DNA from: CAYHPR01 sp964358895
GTDB taxonomy: Archaea; Micrarchaeota; Micrarchaeia; CABMEP01
Direction of reading: 5' to 3'
Length of the DNA: 18,845 nt
Assembly (NCBI GenBank): GCA_964358895.1
Contig: CAYHPR010000013.1
Coordinates: 1-18,845, forward strand
The notes below the pieces were generated by a model, which saw nothing but the letters and a program-made list of their open reading frames with translations, did no database searches and was not told the DNA's origin. How positions within the stretch are numbered: position 1 is the first letter of the stretch; each line of letters begins with the position of its first letter. Below, one piece after another: positions 6,485 through 13,595 of the stretch. A program made the position numbers and the translations under genes.

Positions 6485-8683
6485 ATGAAAACAACTACAT
6501 TCAACATTGTCGGAATGCACTGCGCCTCATGTACTATAAGGAATGAGCGCAGCTTACTTAAGGTGAAAGGTGTCTCGAAAGCAGTAGTCAACCTAGCTAC
6601 GCACAGCGCAACAGTGGAATTTGACGAGACCTTAGCTTCAGAGAAAGGAATTTTCGACGCTGTGATTAAGAACGGCTACAAAGTCATGACTAAAGAATCC
6701 GCAAAAATGCATAAAGAAGAAACTAAGAAAGAATTAGAACGGGCTAAACAGAAGGCGATTATCGCACTTATTTTGGCTGCACCAGCATTGGGTTTGGCAA
6801 TGTTTTCCATAGAACTTCCAGGGATATTTTTTGGATACAACGCCAGCATATTGATCCAAGCTCTGCTTGGATCGGTAGTAATACTTATCCTTGGATTTGA
6901 ATTTCATGAAGGAATGGTAAAGCAAGCGCGCATGAAGTCAGCAAATATGGACACGCTTGTTTCACTTGGCACACTGGCCGCGCTTATTTACAGCTTATGG
7001 GCACTTGCTTCCGGAGAGACAATGAATCTATACTTTGAAACGGGTGCAGTCATCACTGCTCTGATTTTGCTCGGCAGATATCTAGAGGCAAAGAGCAGAG
7101 GACAGGCTAGCGAAGCTGTTGAAAAACTTCTGCAGCTCGGTGCGAAAACTGCGCGTCTCTTGAAAGGAGGAAAAGAAATTCAAATTCCGATCGAACAGGT
7201 GAAAGTCGGTGACATTATTCTGGTGAAGCCTGGAGAAAGGATCCCAGTGGATGCAAAGATTATCAAAGGAAATTCAAGCATTGACGAATCGATGCTAACT
7301 GGGGAGAGCATGCCTGTGAACAAAAAAGTAAATGATGATGTTTTTGGAGCAACGATCAACATCAACGGCGCGATACAGATAAAAGCAATAAAAGTTGGAG
7401 AAGATACCGTTCTCGCACAAATAGTAAAAATGGTTGTAGAGGCACAGACAACTAAAGCCCCTATTCAAAAGATGGCCGACGAAGTTTCAGGGATATTCGT
7501 CCCTATCGTACTTGTCATCGCAATAGTCACAGCTGCAAGTTGGTACTTCTTCACCGGAGATTTAACGCGAAGCATTGTTCCGGCTGTAGCAGTATTAGTG
7601 ATTGCCTGTCCATGTGCCTTAGGGTTAGCTACTCCAACTGCAATAATGGTTGGTACAGGTATAGGTGCAAAGAAAGGCATTCTGATAAAAAATGGAGAGG
7701 CACTTGAGAGAGGTAAAAAAATAGACGTAGTTGTATTTGATAAAACTGGCACACTTACTGAAGGAAAACCAAAAGTTACTGATATCGTAACTTGCATATC
7801 GGATGTGACAACAAAAGATTTGCTAATGTTTGGTGCAAGTCTTGAATCACTATCAGAACACCCTCTTGCTCAAGCAGTTGTTAATGCAGCTAAAGAAAAA
7901 CGAATTAAATTGAAAGAGGTTCATGAATTCAAAAATCTTTCAGGAAAAGGAGTAAGAGGTAAAGTAGGAAAAATAAGATTTGTTATAGGAAGTAATCGAT
8001 TGATGAAAGAATTAGGTATCCCAACAAAAAACTGCCAGAAGAGAATAGAAGAACTTGAGAACCAAGCTAAAACCGTAATCGTCTTGGCAAAGAACGATAA
8101 AGTCATAGGAATTTTTGCAATCGCAGATACACTTAAGGGAGATGCCAAAGAGGCAGTAAAACTGCTTAGACAAAGCGGAATAGAGACAGTAATGATAACC
8201 GGAGACAACCGAAGAACTGCGGAAGCAATCGCGAAGATGTCTGGAATAGAAAAGATATTTGCAGAAGTCCTGCCGCAGGAAAAAGCTGAAAAAGTAAAAG
8301 AACTTCAGAGAAACGGAATGAAAGTTGCGTTCGTAGGGGACGGAATAAATGATGCACCAGCACTTGTACAAGCTGATCTTGGAGTTGCAGTAGGAACTGG
8401 AACAGATATAGCGATAGAAGCAGGAAATATCGTACTTGTTAAAGGAAGTCCACTGAAGGTTGTTGAGGCTCTCGCACTTTCTCGCAAAACATTCAGCACC
8501 ATTCAACAGAATTTATTCTGGGCATTTATTTACAATATTGTAGGAATTCCAATCGCAGCAGGAGCATTATATCCATTCACAGGACTTCTTCTTAGTCCAA
8601 TGATAGCCGCAGGTGCGATGGCATTCAGCTCCGTGAGTGTAGTTAGCAACTCATTGCTGTTAGAAAAAACATTCAAAAGTTAA
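6485..8683 (+). CDS. copA: Copper-translocating P-type ATPase (P1B-1, CopA-like)
   Basis: 732 residues with all landmarks in order: one N-terminal HMA domain (GMHCASC, Cys13 and Cys16), actuator TGE (272-274), the ion-site CPC (375-377) in ACPCALGLATPTA, phosphorylation site DKTGT (Asp419), the nucleotide-binding His-Pro (SEHP, 459-460), and the hinge GDGINDAP (from 618). After the CPC helix, YN (683-684) and M-A-F-S-S (712-716) are the extra Cu(I) ligands that mark the P1B-1 subgroup, so export of Cu(I) (or Ag(I)) driven by ATP is well supported. Length is normal for a protein with one HMA domain. It sits behind a small HMA chaperone and 19 nt ahead of a DsbA-like gene, and probably belongs to the same operon as the fusion protein. 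Confidence 0.95.
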   Translation: MKTTTFNIVGMHCASCTIRNERSLLKVKGVSKAVVNLATHSATVEFDETLASEKGIFDAVIKNGYKVMTKESAKMHKEETKKELERAKQKAIIALILAAPALGLAMFSIELPGIFFGYNASILIQALLGSVVILILGFEFHEGMVKQARMKSANMDTLVSLGTLAALIYSLWALASGETMNLYFETGAVITALILLGRYLEAKSRGQASEAVEKLLQLGAKTARLLKGGKEIQIPIEQVKVGDIILVKPGERIPVDAKIIKGNSSIDESMLTGESMPVNKKVNDDVFGATININGAIQIKAIKVGEDTVLAQIVKMVVEAQTTKAPIQKMADEVSGIFVPIVLVIAIVTAASWYFFTGDLTRSIVPAVAVLVIACPCALGLATPTAIMVGTGIGAKKGILIKNGEALERGKKIDVVVFDKTGTLTEGKPKVTDIVTCISDVTTKDLLMFGASLESLSEHPLAQAVVNAAKEKRIKLKEVHEFKNLSGKGVRGKVGKIRFVIGSNRLMKELGIPTKNCQKRIEELENQAKTVIVLAKNDKVIGIFAIADTLKGDAKEAVKLLRQSGIETVMITGDNRRTAEAIAKMSGIEKIFAEVLPQEKAEKVKELQRNGMKVAFVGDGINDAPALVQADLGVAVGTGTDIAIEAGNIVLVKGSPLKVVEALALSRKTFSTIQQNLFWAFIYNIVGIPIAAGALYPFTGLLLSPMIAAGAMAFSSVSVVSNSLLLEKTFKS

Positions 8684-8702
8684 TGACATAGATGTTGATT
8701 AA

Positions 8703-9635
8703 ATGATTTGCATTATTGCACTGCTTGTATTTGGAATATTGTCGATTTTCTCAGCAAAGTATAGACCATTGGCTGCAGAAGCATTTGACTGTACATTTAG
8801 AAAACTGACATTACGTAAATGCGAGACAGGATTAGATCAAAGGATTAAGGCACAAGTTACTGGATCCTTAATGTCAATGAATCAAGGAATTGCGGGATTT
8901 GTATTCAAACATTTTGAAACCATTTCGATCTTATTCACGTTATTGTTTTTTGCCAGCCTTGCCTATTCAGTTTATGGTGCTTACAATTTCATCAAATATG
9001 GTGATTGCTATGGTCCCGTTACAACACCTTCGAGTGGATTATGCATCTATAACGCACTTGCTGGAGAACAAACTTCTGGAAGCGGAGTAGGATATAATGA
9101 AACCATCGTCTTTCCGACTGTTGGAAACAACCCGTCTATAGGTCCAATTGATGCGAAGGTTACAATTATTGAATTTGGGTGCCTTATGTGTCCGTATACG
9201 AAGAAAGCTGAACCGACTGTAAAAGAACTTTTGAAGAGATATGACGGACAGATCCTTTACGTTTATAGAAACTTCCCACTGCAACAGCATCCTGAATCTG
9301 CTTTACATGCAGAAGCTGCAAATTGCGCTGCAGATCAAGGCAAATACTGGGAATATCGTGACAGGGTATTTCAGATGCAAGACACATGCAGAAATTCGAT
9401 AGATCACCTAGGGATAATTAAAAACGTTATAACTGAACTTGGACTGAATAAAACAGTATTTGATGAATGTCTTGAATCTGGGAAGTATAAACTAGAGGTA
9501 GAGCAGGATCTCCAGGATGGAATCAATGCAGGAATCACTGGAACGCCGACATTTTTCATTAACAACCGAACAATTGTTGGACCCAAACCAATAGACGCAT
9601 TCATTGCAGTTATAGACGAAGAACTGAAAAAATAG
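8703..9635 (+). CDS. Membrane protein with DsbA-like domain and altered active site (CLMCPYT)
   Basis: 310 residues. A first membrane helix (1-17) is followed by a basic, Cys-bearing loop (Cys30, Cys40), a second helix (about 73-95), an outer segment with Cys102 and Cys114, and a DsbA-type domain from about 150. The domain matches the protein at 2709 closely: EFGCLMCPYTKKAEPT, CAADQGKYWEYRDRVFQ (Cys208), DECLESG (Cys256) and the cis-Pro loop GITGTPTFFINN (Pro282). The usual C-P-x-C is C-P-Y-T here: Cys163 is kept, the resolving Cys is Thr166, and a new Cys160 lies three residues upstream. It could work as a single-thiol isomerase or reductase, or use Cys160-Cys163 as a shifted pair. It follows copA by 19 nt with TTGA-N4-ATG, so translation with CopA is likely. 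Confidence 0.82.
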   Translation: MICIIALLVFGILSIFSAKYRPLAAEAFDCTFRKLTLRKCETGLDQRIKAQVTGSLMSMNQGIAGFVFKHFETISILFTLLFFASLAYSVYGAYNFIKYGDCYGPVTTPSSGLCIYNALAGEQTSGSGVGYNETIVFPTVGNNPSIGPIDAKVTIIEFGCLMCPYTKKAEPTVKELLKRYDGQILYVYRNFPLQQHPESALHAEAANCAADQGKYWEYRDRVFQMQDTCRNSIDHLGIIKNVITELGLNKTVFDECLESGKYKLEVEQDLQDGINAGITGTPTFFINNRTIVGPKPIDAFIAVIDEELKK

Positions 9636-9659
9636 AAAAATAAGAATGGAATTTGGAAC

Positions 9660-9668
9660 GGTTTTTTT
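9660..9668 (+). terminator. T-run directly before the cysteine desulfurase start
   Basis: Seven T residues (9661-9667) lie between the DsbA-like gene and the next ATG (9669). A T-run on the coding strand can end archaeal transcription, which would mark the end of the copper/thiol unit. No hairpin is needed for this in archaea. The position right against the ATG leaves no room for a ribosome site. Confidence 0.3.
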
Positions 9669-10853
9669 ATGGACATAAAAAAAATAAGAAATGATTTTCC
9701 AATCCTTCAAAAAGGATTCGAAGAAAAACAGATTATTTACTTCGACAATGCATGCCAAACATTAAGGCCTATTCAAGTTATAGACAAAATAAAAGAGTAT
9801 TATGAAGACTATCCTGCATGCGCAGGCAGAAGTTCGCATAAGCTTGGGATAAAAGTAAGTGAAGAAGTAAATAACGCAAGACAAAAAATTGCAAAGTTCA
9901 TTGGAGCAAAATATGATGAGATTGCATTCACAAGGAATACCACAGAAGGAATAAATCTTGTCTCGTCCTCCCTTAATTTTAAGGAAGGTGACATAGTTCT
10001 TTTGTCAGATAAAGAGCATAATTCAAATCTGCTTCCGTGGCAAAGACTGAAGAAAAAGGGGGTAATCATTAGCAGATTTAAGTTCGGAGATATCGAAAGT
10101 TTTCAGGGACAATTGAATAAAAAAGTTAAACTTGTCGCAACGTTACAAACTTCAAACATCGATGGTACATCAAATCCTATAGAAAAAATGACTAAACTGA
10201 CACACGACAATGGAAGCTTAATCTTAGTTGATGCAGCGCAAAGCGTACCGCATAAGAATATTGACATTAAAAAGAGTGGAATAGACTTCTTAGCATTTTC
10301 TGGTCACAAGATGCTTGGGCCAAGTGGCACAGGTGCGTTATATATGAATAAAACTGTCGCTGATCAGTTAGAACCATTTATTGTTGGCGGCGATACAGTC
10401 ATTGACACCTCTTATGACTCAGCTGTTTATGACAAGCCTCCAAGAAAATTTGAAGCTGGTCTTCAAGATTACGCAGGAATAATTGGTTTTGGAGAAGCGG
10501 CCGAATATTTGAAAAGAATTGGAATGGAGTCGATCGAAAAGCATGAGAATAGATTAAACAAAAAACTAACTGACGCACTATACGACCAAATTACCTTACT
10601 CGGCCCTAAAGAACCAAGAGAAAGGAGTGGAATTTTCAGTTTCAATATGAAAGGAATCCAGCATCATGACATAGCGTTGCTTCTGGATACTACGAATATA
10701 ATGATAAGAAGCGGGATGCATTGCGTTCACTCATGGTTTCATGCAAATAAAGTTGATGGTTCTGCAAGAGCTTCTTTATACTTTTATAATACTGAAGAAG
10801 AATGCGATATCTTCATAGAAGAGATAAATAAAATAAAAAAACTAAAAAGATAA
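9669..10853 (+). CDS. Class V aminotransferase, SufS/CsdA-type cysteine desulfurase
   Basis: 394 residues with the motifs of group II cysteine desulfurases: TRNTTEGINLV (PLP phosphate contact), DKEHNSN (His117, stacking on PLP), VDAAQSVPH (Asp188, Gln191), the PLP Schiff-base lysine in SGHKMLGPSGTG (Lys214), and the C-terminal active site IRSGMHCVHSWF with Arg347 and catalytic Cys352, ending in RASLYFYNTEEE. The enzyme takes sulfur from L-cysteine as a persulfide, forming alanine, for Fe-S clusters or tRNA thiolation. No SufBCD or SufE is nearby; the only scaffold-like gene is the atypical partial one at 1-231. No ribosome site is visible before the ATG. Neighbouring thiol and rhodanese genes suggest a sulfur-supply role, which is inference. 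Confidence 0.9.
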   Translation: MDIKKIRNDFPILQKGFEEKQIIYFDNACQTLRPIQVIDKIKEYYEDYPACAGRSSHKLGIKVSEEVNNARQKIAKFIGAKYDEIAFTRNTTEGINLVSSSLNFKEGDIVLLSDKEHNSNLLPWQRLKKKGVIISRFKFGDIESFQGQLNKKVKLVATLQTSNIDGTSNPIEKMTKLTHDNGSLILVDAAQSVPHKNIDIKKSGIDFLAFSGHKMLGPSGTGALYMNKTVADQLEPFIVGGDTVIDTSYDSAVYDKPPRKFEAGLQDYAGIIGFGEAAEYLKRIGMESIEKHENRLNKKLTDALYDQITLLGPKEPRERSGIFSFNMKGIQHHDIALLLDTTNIMIRSGMHCVHSWFHANKVDGSARASLYFYNTEEECDIFIEEINKIKKLKR

Positions 10854-10877
10854 CCTAAAAAGATAGCTGAGAATACG

Positions 10878-10885
10878 TTTTTAAG
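10878..10885 (+). promoter_or_regulatory. TATA box of the heme/membrane protein unit
   Basis: TTTTTAAG is centred about 26 nt before the ATG at 10908, which predicts a start at or near that codon and a separate transcription unit for 10908-12346. Confidence 0.45.
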
Positions 10886-10907
10886 CACGTAACTGCAGAG
10901 AAGGATA

Positions 10908-11549
10908 ATGGCTAAACTGACAGGGAGAAAAACCGATAAAAGAAATTTTGCAAAAAGCAGATTACATCACATATTTGGATTAGCGGAAAGTGATGAAAGA
11001 AAAACTGCAACAATAATGTCTGTCGTTATCCTTGCAGTTGTTTGGTATGTTTATTCTTCCATATCTAACTTCTGGGTTACTGCTAACTTAACTATGGCAG
11101 TGAGTGGAACAGTTCTGATCGGCCTATCCTTCCTACTGGGACCTATTTTCAGATGGTTTTTACCTGGAAACGACCCTAGTGAGTATAGAAAGATATTCGG
11201 AATGCTTGGGTTTGGCCTGATTGCTATACACGTATTAATTAGTTTCAGTTTTAGATCTGCATCCACGTTTAAAGAATGCAATGAACTATCCGTAATTGCA
11301 GCTTCTCTTTCATTTATTATTTTTGCATTGCTTGCATCCACCTCAAGTAGTCTTGTGATAGAAGGTATAGGATATGAAAAATGGGTAACAATACAAAGGA
11401 CAGGATATATTGCACTTGTGTTAGCAATGATTCATTTTTATCTTGTAGGAAAAGAACGGTTTATTGGTAGTTTGCTTGGCCAGATAGTTTATATTATCGT
11501 ATCCCTTGCAATTCTTACAAAGATCGTTCAGATTGTTAAAAAAGAATAG
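10908..11549 (+). CDS. Ferric reductase-like / MsrQ-like heme membrane protein
   Basis: 213 residues with a basic cytoplasmic N-terminus (1-33) and about six membrane helices. EYRKIFGMLGFGLIAIHVL (His108) and WVTIQRTGYIALVLAMIHFYL (His176) resemble the two heme-binding helices of the ferric reductase-like transmembrane family, above all MsrQ, which passes electrons from the quinone pool or flavin to periplasmic MsrP. A third His found in E. coli MsrQ near the second helix start is Gln163 here, so one bis-His heme is the simplest reading. There is no MsrP in the window, but an MsrB gene lies 1.4 kb downstream, and thiol oxidoreductases lie upstream. Alternatives are a b561-type quinol oxidase or a metal reductase feeding Cu(I) to CopA. 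First gene of a three-gene run. Confidence 0.65.
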   Translation: MAKLTGRKTDKRNFAKSRLHHIFGLAESDERKTATIMSVVILAVVWYVYSSISNFWVTANLTMAVSGTVLIGLSFLLGPIFRWFLPGNDPSEYRKIFGMLGFGLIAIHVLISFSFRSASTFKECNELSVIAASLSFIIFALLASTSSSLVIEGIGYEKWVTIQRTGYIALVLAMIHFYLVGKERFIGSLLGQIVYIIVSLAILTKIVQIVKKE

Positions 11550-11583
11550 GATAGCTGCAGAATAGATATAAGACACGTATAAA

Positions 11584-11587
11584 GTGA
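11584..11587 (+). promoter_or_regulatory. Ribosome binding site, GTGA-N4-ATG type
   Basis: GTGA four bases before the ATG at 11592. A TATA-like GATATAAG (11565-11572) lies upstream, so an internal promoter is also possible. Confidence 0.5.
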
Positions 11588-11591
11588 GCGT

Positions 11592-12059
11592 ATGGCAAAT
11601 CCATTGATAGTATTTCATGCAATTGTTGGATTTATCGGCTCATTGCTTTTCCTCTTAGTTGCTGTTGAATTAAAGCGTCCGATAAAGACGCGCGATCCCG
11701 CTTATGCAAAAATCCATATCGCTTCCATGCTAGGAACGCTTGCAATTCTCATTTCGTGGGTTATGGGAGGATATTACTATGTAACAATCTATGGAAACGA
11801 AGTGAAACCAGCTGTAAAAAGTATCGAATCATGGATTCATGACATAGGAATGGAGACAAAAGAGCATCTGTTCTTGTTCCTGCCATTTCTTTCAATGTTT
11901 GTTGTTTCGGTAATAAGGGTTTATGCGAGAGACTTAGAAAAGGTAAGAAAAGTTTTGATGTGGACATCGCTTTCCATATTCTTAATAAGCGTAATAATTG
12001 CTACGGAAGGTTTCTGGATAACGAATGCAGCTAATACAGTTTTGGGAGTGGCACGATGA
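11592..12059 (+). CDS. Small four-helix membrane protein with conserved-looking histidines
   Basis: 155 residues, not assigned to a family by me. About four membrane helices are visible (5-26, 40-65, 90-112, 120-145). Histidines sit in or next to helices: His9 (IVFHAIVGF), His42 (KIHIAS), His83 (WIHDIG) and His92 (KEHLFLFLPF). This spacing is reminiscent of small b-type cytochromes, where paired helix His residues hold heme, but no signature is decisive. It lies 42 nt after the MsrQ-like gene and overlaps the next gene by 4 nt, so the three are probably made together and may form one membrane electron-transfer complex (inference). Confidence 0.65.
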   Translation: MANPLIVFHAIVGFIGSLLFLLVAVELKRPIKTRDPAYAKIHIASMLGTLAILISWVMGGYYYVTIYGNEVKPAVKSIESWIHDIGMETKEHLFLFLPFLSMFVVSVIRVYARDLEKVRKVLMWTSLSIFLISVIIATEGFWITNAANTVLGVAR

Positions 12060-12346
12060 AATTCAAGATTGAATCAATGTATTTAGCAGTTATAGTTACT
12101 ATTCTTTTTATTACTGCATTAACCATAGTCAGCGAGATATACTCGCCTCTAAAGGACTGGTTGAAAACGACCTTTTACCACCACTGGATAGGTAAGAGTA
12201 TTCTGGCATTGATTCTCTTCGCAGTTGTCAGCATCTCGCCGTTTGGTTTGTCAATAAAAGAACTAGAGAAGTACATGATACGTACAATTTGGTTTTCAGT
12301 ACTTGCATTATTCTTATATTTCATTTGGCACTATTTCACTGCATAA
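12056..12346 (+). CDS. Small three-helix membrane protein
   Basis: 96 residues with helices at about 8-28, 45-62 and 76-94. A His pair (His42, His43 in FYHHWIGKS) and His92 (WHYF) are near membrane edges. I do not recognise a family. Its ATG overlaps the stop of the previous gene in ATGA (12056-12059), which points to coupled translation and a shared complex with that His-bearing protein. It ends 12 nt from the convergent receiver-domain gene. Confidence 0.6.
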   Translation: MKFKIESMYLAVIVTILFITALTIVSEIYSPLKDWLKTTFYHHWIGKSILALILFAVVSISPFGLSIKELEKYMIRTIWFSVLALFLYFIWHYFTA

Positions 12347-12358
12347 ACCATATCTTGT

Positions 12359-12859
12359 TTATCTAAACACTTCTTCTGCCAGTTTTTGGAGAGACTTTAA
12401 CGTTTCTGTCGCTTTTGTCAGAACAGCATCTGCACCTGCCTTTTTTGCGTCCGGTAAAACAAAAGGATCACAAGAGGCTGCAATAATCTTTACATCTTTA
12501 TTTATGCTTTTTGCATATTTGATAAGCTCAATCCCACTAGGCTCATCGGAAGATGCACCTGCTTGTTTTGGAAAACATATGTCGGTCAGTATATATCTAA
12601 TCTGTCCGTTACTTTGATTAAGATGCTGTTTTGCTTCGTCTAAATTTGTTGCAGATAAAAATGTAAAACCTTTTTCACTGTAAATTCGTTTTAATGTTTC
12701 TGTAAAAAACATCAAAAATATAGTTTCATCGTCAACAATTAAAATTTTCTTTTGAACAACTTTATTTATTGGCTCTACGGCAGTCCTAGCCGAAATAGGT
12801 TTTAGACGATTAACAGAACTGAGTATTGAATATTTTGTTTTTCTATCAGCATTAAACAT
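12359..12859 (-). CDS. Receiver-only response regulator
   Basis: 166 residues: a basic, low-complexity N-terminus (1-36) and one CheY-like receiver domain. The acidic pocket is Asp43 and Asp44 (ILIVDDE), the phosphoacceptor is Asp93 (ILTDICFP), and Lys149 (VLTKATE) is the conserved lysine. A small residue segment IIAASCDP stands where the switch Thr/Ser is. There is no output domain and no histidine kinase in the window. The loop after the phosphoacceptor is lengthened (KQAGASSDEPSG). The gene diverges from msrB, converges on the small membrane protein genes, and its own TATA may be the TTATTATACC near 12887-12896 on this strand. The target is unknown; a second regulator of the same layout lies at 16330-16803. 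Confidence 0.85.
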   Translation of the reverse strand: MFNADRKTKYSILSSVNRLKPISARTAVEPINKVVQKKILIVDDETIFLMFFTETLKRIYSEKGFTFLSATNLDEAKQHLNQSNGQIRYILTDICFPKQAGASSDEPSGIELIKYAKSINKDVKIIAASCDPFVLPDAKKAGADAVLTKATETLKSLQKLAEEVFR

Positions 12860-12913
12860 AATCTCTAAGTTTATTACTGAATTAGGTATAATAATCCTTT
12901 CTAGATTTCGAAA

Positions 12914-12923
12914 CAGATAAAAA
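12914..12923 (+). promoter_or_regulatory. TATA box of msrB
   Basis: GATAAAAAG-type TATA centred near 12919, 26 nt before the ATG at 12945. This supports a leaderless mRNA and favours that ATG over the upstream TTG at 12927, which lies too close to the TATA box. Confidence 0.5.
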
Positions 12924-12944
12924 GCATTGGAACAGAATGCCTTT

Positions 12945-13385
12945 ATGGGAACTAAAAAACCTGGGAAGGATATGCCGAAAACAGAGGAAGAATGGAAAAA
13001 GAAACTAACACCTGAGCAGTATCACATCTTAAGAGAGAAAGGAACCGAACCGCCTGGAACTGGCAGACTATTACATAACAAAGGAAAGGGTATGTATACT
13101 TGTGCAGCCTGCGGTGCTGAACTTTTCAGCTCGGATACAAAGTTTGAGTCTGGAACAGGATGGCCAAGTTTTTCTGATCCTGCAAACAGAAAAAATATAG
13201 AACTGAAAAAAGATGTAGGCTTAGGGATGATTAGAACTGAAGTTATCTGCAAGAATTGTGGCAGTCATCTTGGACACGTCTTTGATGATGGACCAATGCC
13301 ATCGGGACAACGTTATTGTATTAATTCTGCTTGCCTAAATTTCAAGCCAGAACAAAAGAAAAAGGAGAAAGAAGAAAAGCCCTGA
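12945..13385 (+). CDS. msrB: Peptide methionine (R)-S-oxide reductase
   Basis: 146 residues from the chosen ATG. The MsrB family pattern is complete: KTEEEWKKKLTPEQYHILREKGTEPPGTG, two zinc-binding CxxC pairs (Cys53/Cys56 in CAACGAELF, Cys102/Cys105 in CKNCGSHLGHVF), GTGWPSF, and the catalytic RYCINS (Cys125). Cys130 (SACLNF) is an unusual extra Cys close to the catalytic one and could resolve the sulfenic acid. The enzyme repairs methionine-R-sulfoxide in proteins using thioredoxin or similar donors. No signal peptide is present, so it acts in the cytoplasm. The Lys/Glu-rich tail (136-146) is encoded up to and into the opposite-strand tRNA-Thr gene: the last codons and the TGA lie within the tRNA acceptor stem. 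A third possible start is the ATG at 12972. Confidence 0.93.
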   Translation: MGTKKPGKDMPKTEEEWKKKLTPEQYHILREKGTEPPGTGRLLHNKGKGMYTCAACGAELFSSDTKFESGTGWPSFSDPANRKNIELKKDVGLGMIRTEVICKNCGSHLGHVFDDGPMPSGQRYCINSACLNFKPEQKKKEKEEKP

Positions 13386-13495
13386 GAGGGATTTGAACCC
13401 TCAACCTCCTGATAACCTGGACTAGTTAGTTTTTGATTGAACCTTTTACTAAAAGTTCATACAAGTCAGGCGCTCTGCCGTTGAGCTATCAGGGC
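13378..13495 (-). tRNA. tRNA-Thr (anticodon UGU) with an intron at 37/38
   Basis: The acceptor stem GCCCTGA/TCAGGGC pairs fully, the D-stem is GCTC/GAGC, the anticodon stem is CCTGA/TCAGG and the T-stem is GAGGG/CCCTC around TTCAAAT. After removing 46 nt, the anticodon loop is CTTGTAA with anticodon TGT, and the discriminator is T, as expected for archaeal tRNA-Thr. CCA is not encoded. Exons are 13495-13460 and 13413-13378. The last 8 bp at its 3' end overlap the end of msrB on the other strand. Confidence 0.95.
13414..13459 (-). other. tRNA-Thr intron, 46 nt, canonical position
   Basis: The exon CTTG (32-35) pairs with intron CAGG to form the 4-bp central helix, flanked by 3-nt bulges TA^T and TT^A at the two cut sites, i.e. 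a bulge-helix-bulge. The inner helix is weak, and the intron's own hairpin (TGAAC with GTTCA) could compete. Confidence 0.8.
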
Positions 13496-13543
13496 AATTA
13501 ATAAGGATTATTGAGGTGGGAGAAAGTTAAAAAGGATTCCCTC

Positions 13544-13554
13544 TATAATATAAA
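13544..13554 (+). promoter_or_regulatory. TATA box of the L40e gene
   Basis: TATAATATAAA lies 47 nt before the ATG at 13596 and would give a short leader with room for the GTGA ribosome site (13588-13591). A second TATA-like TATATAAT near 13567-13574 would instead give a leaderless mRNA. Confidence 0.45.
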
Positions 13555-13587
13555 CAGTAAAAATAGTATATAATTAGTAATAAATTA

Positions 13588-13591
13588 GTGA
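13588..13591 (+). promoter_or_regulatory. Ribosome binding site, GTGA-N4-ATG type
   Basis: GTGA(T) four bases before the ATG at 13596; it supports this start for the very short L40e gene. Confidence 0.55.
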
Positions 13592-13595
13592 TAAT

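Noticed and set aside
8012..8506. A 164-codon ORF on the - strand within copA
   Set aside because: It is opposite the highly conserved ATP-binding region of CopA, and its Cys/Phe/Ser/Tyr-rich product is typical of an antisense shadow frame.
12303..12617. A 104-codon + strand ORF opposite the receiver gene
   Set aside because: It runs antisense to the conserved receiver-domain residues and starts within the membrane protein gene; nothing supports it as coding.
12927..12944. TTG at 12927 as the msrB start
   Set aside because: It lies only about 8 nt from the TATA box centred near 12919, whereas the ATG at 12945 is at the expected 26 nt, and MsrB homology begins after both.
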